From Algorimicrobium echini (lineage in GTDB: Bacteria; Bacteroidota; Bacteroidia; Flavobacteriales; Flavobacteriaceae): a stretch of DNA of 64,000 nucleotides. Positions 53,701 through 62,233 of this stretch are shown piece after piece. Each line of letters opens with the position of its first letter. Within the stretch, counting starts at the first letter, position 1. A program made the translations under genes and the position numbers. The DNA lies in contig NZ_FOVN01000001.1 of NCBI RefSeq assembly GCF_900115185.1, positions 806,001 through 870,000 on the forward strand, written 5' to 3'. A model generated the notes under the pieces. That model did not search any database and was not told where the DNA came from. It saw only the letters and a program-made list of their open reading frames with translations.

Positions 53701-56308
53701 AACCATAAGCTTTTGGTTCTGGCGATTGTAAACCTACAAAGGACTCGTAAGGTGCAAACGGCATGGTGAAAGCGTCCATGGAAAAGTCGCCACCATTTTC
53801 AAAAGCACGTACTAAAAACTGCACGTTTAACATGCCAGGTGCATTTTTGCCAACCTCTAATTGATTATTTATTTTTGCGATACCTTCGGCATTCACATTT
53901 CCTTCAAAAACGGTTAATTCTTCGGTTTCAAATTCCCGTGTTGGATCGGAAAATAGGTAGTTTTTGTAGTTTTGGAATCTAGAATTGGAGCTACTAATTT
54001 TTGCTTTAATTTCAGCTTTGAGATTTTTTCCAGGTGCGCCATGTAGCCATTTCACATCTAGTGTTCCAGCTAATGGTTGATTGTTGGTTAAAATCTCGTT
54101 TTCAAAATCGACATTAATTTTAAGACGATTTGGTTTAACGGTTTCAATCTTTAATGTTTTAAAAAATGTAGCACCACCAACGGAAACTTTGGCGTTGTAG
54201 TTTCCGGTTTTATCTTCTTTGTTTGTAGGAACTGTAAATCTATAAAAATTATTAAGGTTGTCGGTAGTGATATTTTTGTATGTCAGTTTTCCATTTGAGT
54301 CTGTGATTTCTAGTTTCACAGGATGTGCTTTCGGTAATTTATTTGCTTTATCATTCAGCATAAAGGTTAAATGAAGTGTGTCTCCAGGACGCCAAACACC
54401 ACGCTCGCCATACAAATAGCCTTTAAGTCCGCGTTGCATTTTATTACCAGAAACATCAAATTTACTTAAGGATAGTGAGTTGCCATCTGCGAGTTTTAAA
54501 TACGAGGTATTATTGCCTTTTTTTACAATGGCAAAAGCTGCATGTTTGTCCGCATCAATGGTTAATAAGCCTTCCAAATCGGTGAAAAGTGTTACCATTT
54601 CCTGTTGCTGAAAATTATAAAGTGTTACGGATGCATTGGCTTCGGGATTGGTGTTTAGAATATTGGTAACCGCAAAATAATAGGAATTATTCTCGCCACG
54701 TTTGGCAATAACACCCAAATTGGAAGCCAGTAAGTTTTGAGATACGACGCGGTTTTCATTATAGTAAGCTACATGACATGGATTTTCACGCTCGCGCCAA
54801 TTGTATGGATAGTTTTTGTAGTTGTAAATTAAATTATCCCAATAGGCTTCTTCTCGTAAATCGTCATCTTCGGTGTAGGATTCTTCGTTATAATCATGAC
54901 CATAATAATCATCTTCATAGTAGTAATCGTCATAATCATCATTACTAACTGACGCTGTTTCATTTGTGCTACAATCGTATAATGAATAGTCTTTGTTGAA
55001 ACTTAATTCCACACGGTAAATGGCTCCAGGATTGGCCGTAAAGAATTTGGATAAATCAATGCTATAAGCACGCCATTTCCCAGTGTTTTCAGCTGCCGAT
55101 TGCAGTTCTATAGTTTGTTTAGCAATCCTGCGACCTACTTGCCGGATATTATAAGAGTTGTTACTATCTAAATTATTTTCCTGCAAAAACTGTAATATAT
55201 TATCTTGATATATTTTAATAATACGGACATCGACCGCTTTCAGGTTTACCGCTTCAAAATTAAATTTAAGCTGCTTGGAATTTGGTAGAATACTTCCGTT
55301 GCTAATTAAACGGACTTGTGGTTTTAAGTTTTCAAAGGTAATTTTTTCTGAAAACGGTTTCTTTAATTTAAAACCATCTGTATTGGAAATACCTTGAAAA
55401 ACGTCCACTTGAATATTGCCAACTAATTTGCTTTCAGGATAGACTTTTAAAATATTGCCTTCAACAATAAATTTGGGGTTTTTGCTTTTCTCAATGGTTA
55501 CTAGACCATCAAAATTTTGCTGTTTTTTAAGCGGGTCCGAGAAGTTAATGGAGACGTATTGTTCGGGTAATTGAATCACTTCCATATCCACAATGGTGAA
55601 ATTATTGATACCAGGAATTGTCAAAGTATTTTCACCTGTATTGTCAGCATTAATGGCTTCACCTTGCCATTTAACTAAAATTTCAGAATCCTCTATTTTT
55701 CTATGAATACTGTCTATTTTGAATTCAAAAATGCGTGATGTTTGGTTGTATTCATTAAAAACTATCTGTAATTTTTTGCCATTTTGTGAAGCTTCTACTA
55801 ATTGTTTAGCTTGTTGTAATGAAATGACATCTGAAGCACGCAAAACTGCTTCAACATACTGCCATTCCTTGCTGTAAGATTGCAAATGAGTAGTATTAAT
55901 TGTGAAATTTGGCGTGATGGTTTTAAACTGAAAGGTGTAATTGTCAAAATCATTCGGTATGTCATTGTAAATATTTTTCAGCTTTACGGTAACCGTATAT
56001 TCTGTGGCAGGTTCTAGTGGCTCATCTGGAGTAAACAGGATTGATTGCTGATTAACAACCACTAATTTTCCAGAAACATGTGGTGAAATGTTTACAATAT
56101 CATCCAGTATTTCCTGTTCTATTTCCCATTTTTCAACGGGTTTCGTTAAATTAATTTGGATAGGGTCGGCAATAGAACTTAAGCCAGAGGTTGTATAACT
56201 TATATATTCGCGAAATTTAAAAAGATTGTCGGTTTTGGTATCCTCCTTTTTACAAGACACCAAAACAGATAGGATGACAATGACGGTTACGATTTTTTTA
56301 AATGACAT
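50735..56308 (-). CDS. Alpha-2-macroglobulin family lipoprotein
   Basis: A 1857-residue lipoprotein with leader MSFKKIVTVIVILSVLVSC, the lipidated Cys at 19. It contains MG-type domains, a bait-region-like segment, and the A2M domain with the thioester motif GCLEQ at about residue 1408 (YPHGCLEQTTSGVF), followed by the TED helical domain. It would trap foreign proteases in the periplasm covalently. Residues ~453-484 form an Asp/Glu/Tyr-rich loop between cysteines. It is grouped with pbpC, and in other bacteria this pair guards and repairs the envelope. Confidence 0.95.
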   Translation of the reverse strand: MSFKKIVTVIVILSVLVSCKKEDTKTDNLFKFREYISYTTSGLSSIADPIQINLTKPVEKWEIEQEILDDIVNISPHVSGKLVVVNQQSILFTPDEPLEPATEYTVTVKLKNIYNDIPNDFDNYTFQFKTITPNFTINTTHLQSYSKEWQYVEAVLRASDVISLQQAKQLVEASQNGKKLQIVFNEYNQTSRIFEFKIDSIHRKIEDSEILVKWQGEAINADNTGENTLTIPGINNFTIVDMEVIQLPEQYVSINFSDPLKKQQNFDGLVTIEKSKNPKFIVEGNILKVYPESKLVGNIQVDVFQGISNTDGFKLKKPFSEKITFENLKPQVRLISNGSILPNSKQLKFNFEAVNLKAVDVRIIKIYQDNILQFLQENNLDSNNSYNIRQVGRRIAKQTIELQSAAENTGKWRAYSIDLSKFFTANPGAIYRVELSFNKDYSLYDCSTNETASVSNDDYDDYYYEDDYYGHDYNEESYTEDDDLREEAYWDNLIYNYKNYPYNWRERENPCHVAYYNENRVVSQNLLASNLGVIAKRGENNSYYFAVTNILNTNPEANASVTLYNFQQQEMVTLFTDLEGLLTIDADKHAAFAIVKKGNNTSYLKLADGNSLSLSKFDVSGNKMQRGLKGYLYGERGVWRPGDTLHLTFMLNDKANKLPKAHPVKLEITDSNGKLTYKNITTDNLNNFYRFTVPTNKEDKTGNYNAKVSVGGATFFKTLKIETVKPNRLKINVDFENEILTNNQPLAGTLDVKWLHGAPGKNLKAEIKAKISSSNSRFQNYKNYLFSDPTREFETEELTVFEGNVNAEGIAKINNQLEVGKNAPGMLNVQFLVRAFENGGDFSMDAFTMPFAPYESFVGLQSPEPKAYGSFFTDENQTFDVVVVDKDGKPIQRNNLEVKIYKIEWRWWWNASEDNLSSYVSSNYHRPYLDSKVNTNAQGKGSFNIKIPDEEGGRYLIRVIDPVSGHATGRTAYFYKNWWQKAPTSDKEAAKMLVFSADKETYNVGETATITFNSGSEGRALVSVENGTEVLETKWVKTLLGETKVTIPITPEMAPNVFVNMSLLQPHAITANDLPIRLFGVIPLMVEDPNTKLQPQLKMPDVLQPEQEFKVTVSEKNNKAMTYTIAMVEEGLLDLTRFKTPNAWDEFYAREALGVKTWDIFDAIIGAYSGSIDQVFAIGGDGNAAAGKNKKANRFKPVVTYLGPFSLKAGENKSHTLKLPNYIGAVRTMVVAGNANNEAYGSVDKSVQVKKPLMVLASLPRKLSPGEKVTLPVTVFAMENKVKNVEISLKLSNGISVVGEKTQNITFDKPDEKMRYFELDVSQAKGSNTIEVIAKGNGEKSTYKVEIDVLNPNPISSKSIDKSVAANNSETLNFTTFGEIGTNSATVEFSTLPPMDFTRRLQYLIRYPHGCLEQTTSGVFPQLYLNDIFDLTLDKKQDIQKNIESGIKRLAQFQMPNGGMSYWMGENTANDWSTSFAGHFMLEAEKKGYVLPLTFKNNWITYQKQAARDWRPSYRTYNSDLAQAYRLYTLALAGQADLAAMNRLREFSEISNEAKWRLAAAYALAGQNEASQAISKTANINFQPPKYNYYTYGSVDRNRAMALETMVLTKNPQQRELAELIANDLSSNRWMSTQTTAYSLLAMAKMVEANGGKDLNLTYTINGKSETIQSKSAIAQRDLPIYHGTNELTFTNKKANLVYVRVLNSGKLPLGQELTEQRGLSVSVNYKDLTGSKINISNLKQGQDFVASITVSNLKNENINDVALTQLFPSGWEIINTRFTDFGAATTSQARYTDIRDNEVNYYFDLPQKGNQGSKTFHIMLNASFLGTYYLPGIQAEAMYDNDYLVRNKGQWITVEK

Positions 56309-56402
56309 ATGCGGATAATTTTTATTGAATAACTATAACTAATGTGTTTTTCTAACATTTTTTATCAGAAAACTCTAATTGTTAGGATCATTGTTAAAAC
56401 CA

Positions 56403-57482
56403 TTAATTATCATTTTCTTTATAAATACCGATGGTTAATTTGCCTTTGTCATTCATAGATGCACGATACATGCCAGCTGTATTAAATTCCATAACCAAAT
56501 TGCCATATTTGTCTACCGCAATAATCCCGCCATCACCACCAAGTTCAGGAACTTTTTTTTGGATGACCTCACGTGCTGCTGCTTGGAGCGATAAACCTTT
56601 GTAGTCCATTAAAGCTGAAATATCATGAGCTACCATAGCACGAATAAAAAATTCGCCCCAACCAGTACTAGAAACGGCACAAGTATTATTGTTGGCATAG
56701 GTTCCTGCCCCAATAATTGGTGCATCGCCAATGCGTCCCCAACGTTTATTGGTCATTCCACCTGTTGAGGTTCCAGCTGCTAAATTGCCATTTTTATCCA
56801 AAGCCACACATCCCACCGTTCCAAATTTAGAATCTTTAATAGTGCCATCATAAAACGCTGATTTCTTATTTGTTTCCTCTTCACGTTCCTTTACTCGCTT
56901 TAAGCTATTAAATCTGTTCTCCGTAAAAAAGTAAGTAGAGTCTACAATTGTTAACCCTTGTTCTTGGGCAAATGTTTCGGCACCTGAACCAGATAGCATG
57001 ACATGTGGTGAGTTTTCCATAACAGCTCGTGCTAAATTTATGGGATTTTTTACTGTTCTTGTTCCAGCTGATGCTCCAGCATTTAAAGTTTTTCCATCCA
57101 TGATGGATGCATCCAATTCATTGGTTTCGGCATGGGTAAACACGGCACCTTTTCCAGCATTAAATAGCGGTGAATCTTCTAAAATTGTAATTGTTTTTTC
57201 AACGGCATCCAAGCTACTACCGCCTTCACTTAAAATTTTATGTCCAATACGAATAGCTTCCTCAAGTTTGGCTTTATAGGCTGCTTCATCTTCTGGAGTC
57301 ATATTTTTTTTCAAAATAGTACCAGCACCACCATGAATAACAATGGCAAATTCGTTGACTTTAATTTTAGTACTATCAACAGTTGTTTTATGTTGCTTGT
57401 GTGAAATAGCGTTTAATTCTTCTTTGTTTTTACATGTAGAAAATAAAACGAAGATGGCTATTAAAAGGAGGGTGTTTTTCAT
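56403..57482 (-). CDS. Isoaspartyl peptidase/L-asparaginase, lipoprotein form
   Basis: About 359 residues from ATG 57482 (an in-frame TTG at 57494 is unlikely). The lipoprotein leader MKNTLLLIAIFVLFSTC is atypical for this Ntn-hydrolase, as the enzyme is usually cytoplasmic. The conserved core is FAIVIHGGAGTI, AGKGAVFTHAETNELDASIM and the autocatalytic Thr222 in FGTVGCVALDKNGNLAAGTS. STGGMTNKRWGRIGDAPIIG follows. Self-cleavage before Thr222 generates the alpha and beta subunits. It hydrolyses isoaspartyl dipeptides or asparagine. Confidence 0.9.
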   Translation of the reverse strand: MKNTLLLIAIFVLFSTCKNKEELNAISHKQHKTTVDSTKIKVNEFAIVIHGGAGTILKKNMTPEDEAAYKAKLEEAIRIGHKILSEGGSSLDAVEKTITILEDSPLFNAGKGAVFTHAETNELDASIMDGKTLNAGASAGTRTVKNPINLARAVMENSPHVMLSGSGAETFAQEQGLTIVDSTYFFTENRFNSLKRVKEREEETNKKSAFYDGTIKDSKFGTVGCVALDKNGNLAAGTSTGGMTNKRWGRIGDAPIIGAGTYANNNTCAVSSTGWGEFFIRAMVAHDISALMDYKGLSLQAAAREVIQKKVPELGGDGGIIAVDKYGNLVMEFNTAGMYRASMNDKGKLTIGIYKENDN

Positions 57483-57603
57483 GGTTAATTTCAATTAAAT
57501 GAGAACTTAAAGTTAACAATTTTTAGGATGTTTCCCTTTAGTAAGGCCACATTTATTAGTATATTCGCAAATAGTAAGAATAATAATTAAAAAAAATAGA
57601 TTT

Positions 57604-59157
57604 ATGCAAGCAGTTGCAACAGATTTCGGAATTGAAAAAGCCTTAAAAGCATTAGGTGTTAAAGATATAAATGAAGGAACATCAACAGGTTCCAATAATT
57701 TTTCAAGTGGTGATGTTATTGAGAGTATTTCACCAGTAAATGGAAAGTTAATTGCTAAAGTTAAAACAACTACTAAAGCAGATTATGAAAAAGTAATGGA
57801 TGCTGCAACAGCTGCTTTTCCGGTTTGGAGGGCTATGCCAGCACCACAACGTGGTGAAATAGTTCGTCAATTTGGTAATAAATTACGTGAATTAAAAGAA
57901 CCTCTAGGGAGATTAGTATCTTTTGAAATGGGTAAATCCCTTCAAGAAGGATATGGAGAAGTTCAAGAAATGATTGATATCTGCGATTTTGCCGTTGGAT
58001 TATCTAGACAATTAAACGGACAAACAATTCCATCGGAACGCCCTGGTCATGTTATGCGAGAACAATGGCATTCTTTGGGTGTGGTTGGTATAATTTCAGC
58101 ATTTAATTTCCCAGTAGCTGTTTGGGCCTGGAATACCGCTTTAGCTTGGGTTTGTGGTGATGTTTGCGTTTGGAAAGCTTCTGAAAAAACACCATTATGT
58201 TCTGTAGCTTGCCAGAATATAATAGCTGGAATATTAAAAGAAAATAATTTACCAGAAGGTATTTCTTGTATTATAAATGGAGATTACAAGGTTGGTGAAA
58301 TGATGACGACTGATACACGTATTCCATTAATTTCTGCTACAGGATCTACACGAATGGGTAAAATTGTAGGTGTAACTGTTGCAGAACGTTTTGGAAAATC
58401 ATTATTAGAATTAGGTGGAAATAACGCCATTATTATCACACCAACTGCCGATTTAAAAGTAGTAGTTCCAGGTGCTGTATTTGGAGCTGTAGGAACTTGT
58501 GGACAACGTTGCACGTCAACACGACGATTAATTATCCATGAATCGGTTTATGATAAGGTGAGAGATGCTATTGTTGGTGCCTACAAACAATTAACTATTG
58601 GTAACCCATTAGATGAGAAAAACCACATTGGACCATTAATTGATAAAGATGCTGTAAATACTTATTTATCTGCTATAGAAAAAGCTAAAGCTGAAGGCGG
58701 AACCGTATTAGTGGAAGGTGGTGTTTTAGAAGGTGAGGGGTACGAAAGTGGTTGTTACGTTAAACCAGCTATTATTGAAGCAGAAAATCATTTTGAAATA
58801 GTACAACATGAAACGTTTGCACCTGTATTATATTTAATGAAATATTCAGGTGATGTGGAAAATGCTATTGATAAACAAAACGGCGTAGCTCAAGGATTAT
58901 CTTCTGCAATTATGACCAACGAGATGAAAGAAGCTGAAAAATTCTTATCATTTGCAGGTTCAGATTGTGGTATTGCTAATGTAAACATTGGAACATCAGG
59001 TGCTGAAATTGGTGGTGCTTTTGGTGGTGAAAAAGAAACAGGTGGTGGACGTGAGTCTGGATCTGATGCTTGGAAAGTGTATATGCGTCGTCAAACAAAT
59101 ACAGTAAATTATTCTGATGAGTTACCTTTAGCACAGGGTATTAAATTCGATTTATAA
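57604..59157 (+). CDS. Aldehyde dehydrogenase, ALDH7-type (L-piperidine-6-carboxylate dehydrogenase-like)
   Basis: 517 residues. It oxidises an aldehyde with NAD(P)+. The family resemblance is to ALDH7/AmaB, which acts on alpha-aminoadipate semialdehyde in lysine breakdown. Motifs: SAFNFPVAVWAWNTALAWVC, cofactor-binding WKASEKTPLCS and ATGSTRMGKIVGV. The general base Glu is in LELGGNNAIII. The catalytic Cys303 is in GTCGQRCTSTRRL, and EIGGAFGGEKETGGGRESGS follows. No other lysine-catabolic gene is adjacent, so the substrate is inferred from family resemblance. Confidence 0.88.
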   Translation: MQAVATDFGIEKALKALGVKDINEGTSTGSNNFSSGDVIESISPVNGKLIAKVKTTTKADYEKVMDAATAAFPVWRAMPAPQRGEIVRQFGNKLRELKEPLGRLVSFEMGKSLQEGYGEVQEMIDICDFAVGLSRQLNGQTIPSERPGHVMREQWHSLGVVGIISAFNFPVAVWAWNTALAWVCGDVCVWKASEKTPLCSVACQNIIAGILKENNLPEGISCIINGDYKVGEMMTTDTRIPLISATGSTRMGKIVGVTVAERFGKSLLELGGNNAIIITPTADLKVVVPGAVFGAVGTCGQRCTSTRRLIIHESVYDKVRDAIVGAYKQLTIGNPLDEKNHIGPLIDKDAVNTYLSAIEKAKAEGGTVLVEGGVLEGEGYESGCYVKPAIIEAENHFEIVQHETFAPVLYLMKYSGDVENAIDKQNGVAQGLSSAIMTNEMKEAEKFLSFAGSDCGIANVNIGTSGAEIGGAFGGEKETGGGRESGSDAWKVYMRRQTNTVNYSDELPLAQGIKFDL

Positions 59158-59180
59158 TCAACTCAAATTATAAAATAATA

Positions 59181-59225
59181 AAAGTCGTTTCGTTCTAAAT
59201 GCTAGAATTGAAGCGACTTTTTTTA
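59181..59225 (+). terminator. Terminator after the aldehyde dehydrogenase gene
   Basis: An 11-bp stem AAAGTCGTTTC / GAAGCGACTTT extends with TTCTA/TAGAA, then a T-run. It starts 23 bp past the stop. Confidence 0.88.
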
Positions 59226-59283
59226 TGGTTTTATAAGTCATATCTAAAAATTTAAATAGGTGATACTATATTTTTGCTGGATG

Positions 59284-59315
59284 AAATCCGTTGTTAAATA
59301 ACAACGGATTTTTCA
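59284..59315 (+). terminator. Second perfect hairpin/terminator
   Basis: AAATCCGTTGTTA-AA-TAACAACGGATTT is a perfect 13-bp inverted repeat followed by TTCATTTTTC. It is the second hairpin in the 272-bp gap before the DUF1800 gene. A backup terminator or RNA element is possible. Confidence 0.6.
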
Positions 59316-59429
59316 TTTTTCAAAAGTTACTTAATTTGTTAATAGTTTGGTAAAGTAACCGAATTCTTAAAATTTTGGCGTCTTTTTTGTGTTTGAAGTC
59401 GTATATTTTATAGAGAAAGGCTTAAAGTA

Positions 59430-60806
59430 ATGACGGATAAACACATTCAACATCTATATTGGCGTGCAGGTTTTGGACTTCTCCCAAAGCAATTGGCACG
59501 ACTTTCTGGCAAAAGCAGGAAGGAATTGGTTGATGAGTTATTTTATAATGCACAGCACACATCGCCTTTAACCTTTGACACCTCTTATTTTGAAAATATT
59601 ACCAGAGAAAAGTATCTAAAAATGAATGTTAAAGAGAAACGTTTGTTTAGAGAAAAATCAGCAGTAAAAGTCCGAGAATTAAATAGCGCTTGGGTGGAAA
59701 GAATGGTTAATAATCCCTGTGTACTGCAAGAAAAAATGTTACTTTTTTGGGCCAATCATTTTGTTTGTCAAGACACGAATATCCTTCATGTTCAAAAATA
59801 CCATAATACATTACGAGAAAATGCTTTAGGGAATTTTGGGGATTTTGTTAAAGCTATTTCTAAAGAAGCTTCAATGATAAAATATTTGGATTTGAAGCAG
59901 AATAAAAAGGATAAACCAAATGAAAATTTCTCCAGAGAACTGATGGAACTATTTACATTGGGTGTTGGAAATTATACGGAAGATGATGTAAAAGAGGCAG
60001 CAAAAGCATTTACGGGATATAGTTTTGAATTTCAAGGAAATTTCCAGTTTAATGAAAAACAGCATAATGCTGATTTCAAATTCATTTTTAATAAATCTGG
60101 GAGATATGATGGTGATATGGTAATTGATATGATTCTAGAAAAAAAACAATGTGCCCAATTTATCTGTAAAAAATTGTACCGTTATTTTGTTAATGATGTG
60201 CCCAATAAAACTCATATTGAAGAAATGACGGCTGTATTTTATCCAGACTATAATATTGAAACGGTAATGCGTTTTATATTTATGTCAGATTGGTTTTATG
60301 ATGAGAAGCATATTGGTACTAAAATAAAATCGCCAATTGAGTTATTAGTTGGAATTCAGAAAGTAACATCATTAGCGTTTCAAAACTGGCAAGATGTAAT
60401 TTATCTTCAGCGAATGTTAGGCCAGATTTTATTGCATCCTCCCAATGTAGCTGGCTGGGAAGGCGGACAATCTTGGATTAATAGTAATACTATTTTAATG
60501 CGTTTAAAATTAGCCTCTTTACTATTGAACGATGGTGTGATTTCAGTAAAAGAGGAAGGCGATTTTTCAGATGCTTTTCAAAATTACTACCGTCGGATAG
60601 CTAAAAATAAACTGACAAACACAGAAATTAACTGGAAACGTTTTAATTCCGAATATAAAAATTTAACCTTTTCAGAAATGAAAAAGGTGCTAATTGTGCC
60701 ACCATTGCGTGAGCAAACCAATGACTACATAAATAAATTGCAAAAAATTTCTATTAAAGACCAATGCATACAACTCATGTCTTTACCTGAATATCAAATG
60801 TGCTAA
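59430..60806 (+). CDS. DUF1800-family protein
   Basis: 458 residues. Family features are the N-terminal HLYWRAGFGLLPKQLARLSG and KMLLFWANHFVCQDTNILHV, with SRELMELFTLGVGNYTEDDV in the centre. The later segment is LHPPNVAGWEGGQSWINSNT. No clear signal peptide is visible from this start. It pairs with the DUF1501 gene 11 bp downstream. The pair is conserved across several phyla, with function not established as far as I know. Confidence 0.9.
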   Translation: MTDKHIQHLYWRAGFGLLPKQLARLSGKSRKELVDELFYNAQHTSPLTFDTSYFENITREKYLKMNVKEKRLFREKSAVKVRELNSAWVERMVNNPCVLQEKMLLFWANHFVCQDTNILHVQKYHNTLRENALGNFGDFVKAISKEASMIKYLDLKQNKKDKPNENFSRELMELFTLGVGNYTEDDVKEAAKAFTGYSFEFQGNFQFNEKQHNADFKFIFNKSGRYDGDMVIDMILEKKQCAQFICKKLYRYFVNDVPNKTHIEEMTAVFYPDYNIETVMRFIFMSDWFYDEKHIGTKIKSPIELLVGIQKVTSLAFQNWQDVIYLQRMLGQILLHPPNVAGWEGGQSWINSNTILMRLKLASLLLNDGVISVKEEGDFSDAFQNYYRRIAKNKLTNTEINWKRFNSEYKNLTFSEMKKVLIVPPLREQTNDYINKLQKISIKDQCIQLMSLPEYQMC

Positions 60807-60817
60807 AATGTATACAT

Positions 60818-62008
60818 ATGGACAGACGTCATTTTTTAAAAAATACAACATTAGCGAGTAGCTTATTCTTTATTCCTAGTTTTATAAGGGCTTTTGAAGA
60901 TACCCTTTCTAGTAATTTAGGTTATAAGCGGTTGGTAATAATCCAACTTTCTGGTGGAAACGATGGGTTGAATACAATTATACCTTTTCAAAATGATATT
61001 TATTATAGATCGCGACCAAAATTGGCTTTAAAACGTCCCGATTTGATTCCCATTACAGATGATTTAGCATTCCATGGCGCCTTAAAACCCTTAAAACGTT
61101 TGTACGATCAAGGTCTTTTATCCATAATTAATAATGTTGGATATCCAAACCCAAACAGATCGCATTTTAGAGCCACAGATATATGGCAAACTGCTAGTCC
61201 GTCCAATACGTATTATAAAAATGGTTGGATTGGTCGTTTTTTAGATCAACATGGAAATGAACCTTATAATGCTATCGAATTAAACGAAAGCTTGTCACTA
61301 GCTTTACAAGGGAAAAAATTGAGTGGAATGGCATTTGAAAATCCAAATACATTTTATCAACTATCTCAAGACCCATTTATTAAACAAGTCACCAAACAAA
61401 ATGAAGACACGCATTTAAGTGAGCATAATTTGGGGTATTTGTATAAGACGATGATAGCAGCAGAATCATCGGCAAAATATATCCATGAAAAGAACACGAT
61501 TAAAAACAGCTCTATAGATTACCCAAAAAATGGACTTGCTTACCAATTAAAAACAACGGCTTCTTTTATTAATTCACGATTAAAAACAAAAGTTTTTTAT
61601 GCGTCTTTAGATGGATTTGATACCCACGTGAATCAGGTAAATACGCACAGTAAACTATTAAAAACTTACGCTGAAACTGTGGAAGTTTTTGTAAACGATT
61701 TAAAAGCACATGGTACTTTTGATGATACATTGATTTTAACTTTTTCGGAATTTGGTAGGCGTGTAAAACAAAATTCAGGTAATGGAACAGATCATGGTAC
61801 CGCAAACAATGTGTTTGTTATTGGAAATAAATTAAAAAAACCTGGTGTCTACAATCCGTTAGCTAGTCTCTCCGATTTAGATGATCAAGGTGATATAAAA
61901 TTTGAAATTGATTTTAGAGCCATTTATGCAACCGTTTTAAATACATGGCTGGATGTAGATGCCGAACCTATTTTAAACAACAGGTTTAATCATTTGGATT
62001 TTATATAA
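60818..62008 (+). CDS. DUF1501-family protein with Tat-type signal
   Basis: 396 residues from ATG 60818; an in-frame GTG at 60800 is less likely. The twin-arginine signal is MDRRHFLKNTTLASSLFFIP (RRxFLK). The alkaline-phosphatase-superfamily core has VIIQLSGGNDGLNTIIP near the N-terminus and FSEFGRRVKQNSGNGTDHGT near the C-terminus, which supplies Asp/His metal-site residues. It is predicted to fold in the cytoplasm and be exported by Tat. The enzymatic activity is unknown. Always-paired with DUF1800, it is likely a partner. Confidence 0.92.
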   Translation: MDRRHFLKNTTLASSLFFIPSFIRAFEDTLSSNLGYKRLVIIQLSGGNDGLNTIIPFQNDIYYRSRPKLALKRPDLIPITDDLAFHGALKPLKRLYDQGLLSIINNVGYPNPNRSHFRATDIWQTASPSNTYYKNGWIGRFLDQHGNEPYNAIELNESLSLALQGKKLSGMAFENPNTFYQLSQDPFIKQVTKQNEDTHLSEHNLGYLYKTMIAAESSAKYIHEKNTIKNSSIDYPKNGLAYQLKTTASFINSRLKTKVFYASLDGFDTHVNQVNTHSKLLKTYAETVEVFVNDLKAHGTFDDTLILTFSEFGRRVKQNSGNGTDHGTANNVFVIGNKLKKPGVYNPLASLSDLDDQGDIKFEIDFRAIYATVLNTWLDVDAEPILNNRFNHLDFI

Positions 62009-62233
62009 CGGTAGTACCAGAAATTAAGAAACAGTAAGCAATTAGTTTGGGTTAAATAACCAATTATAAAAGCAAAAAGCCTATTCAAAAGTAAAAATAC
62101 TTCTGTTTAGGCTCTTGTGTATTAGTTGATTAATAGCATTACAAATTTAATTAAAAATAGTTTTAATAGATTTAGAAATACATAACTGGTAACATATTTT
62201 TTATTCTTGGTATGTATTGATGTGTAACTAACA

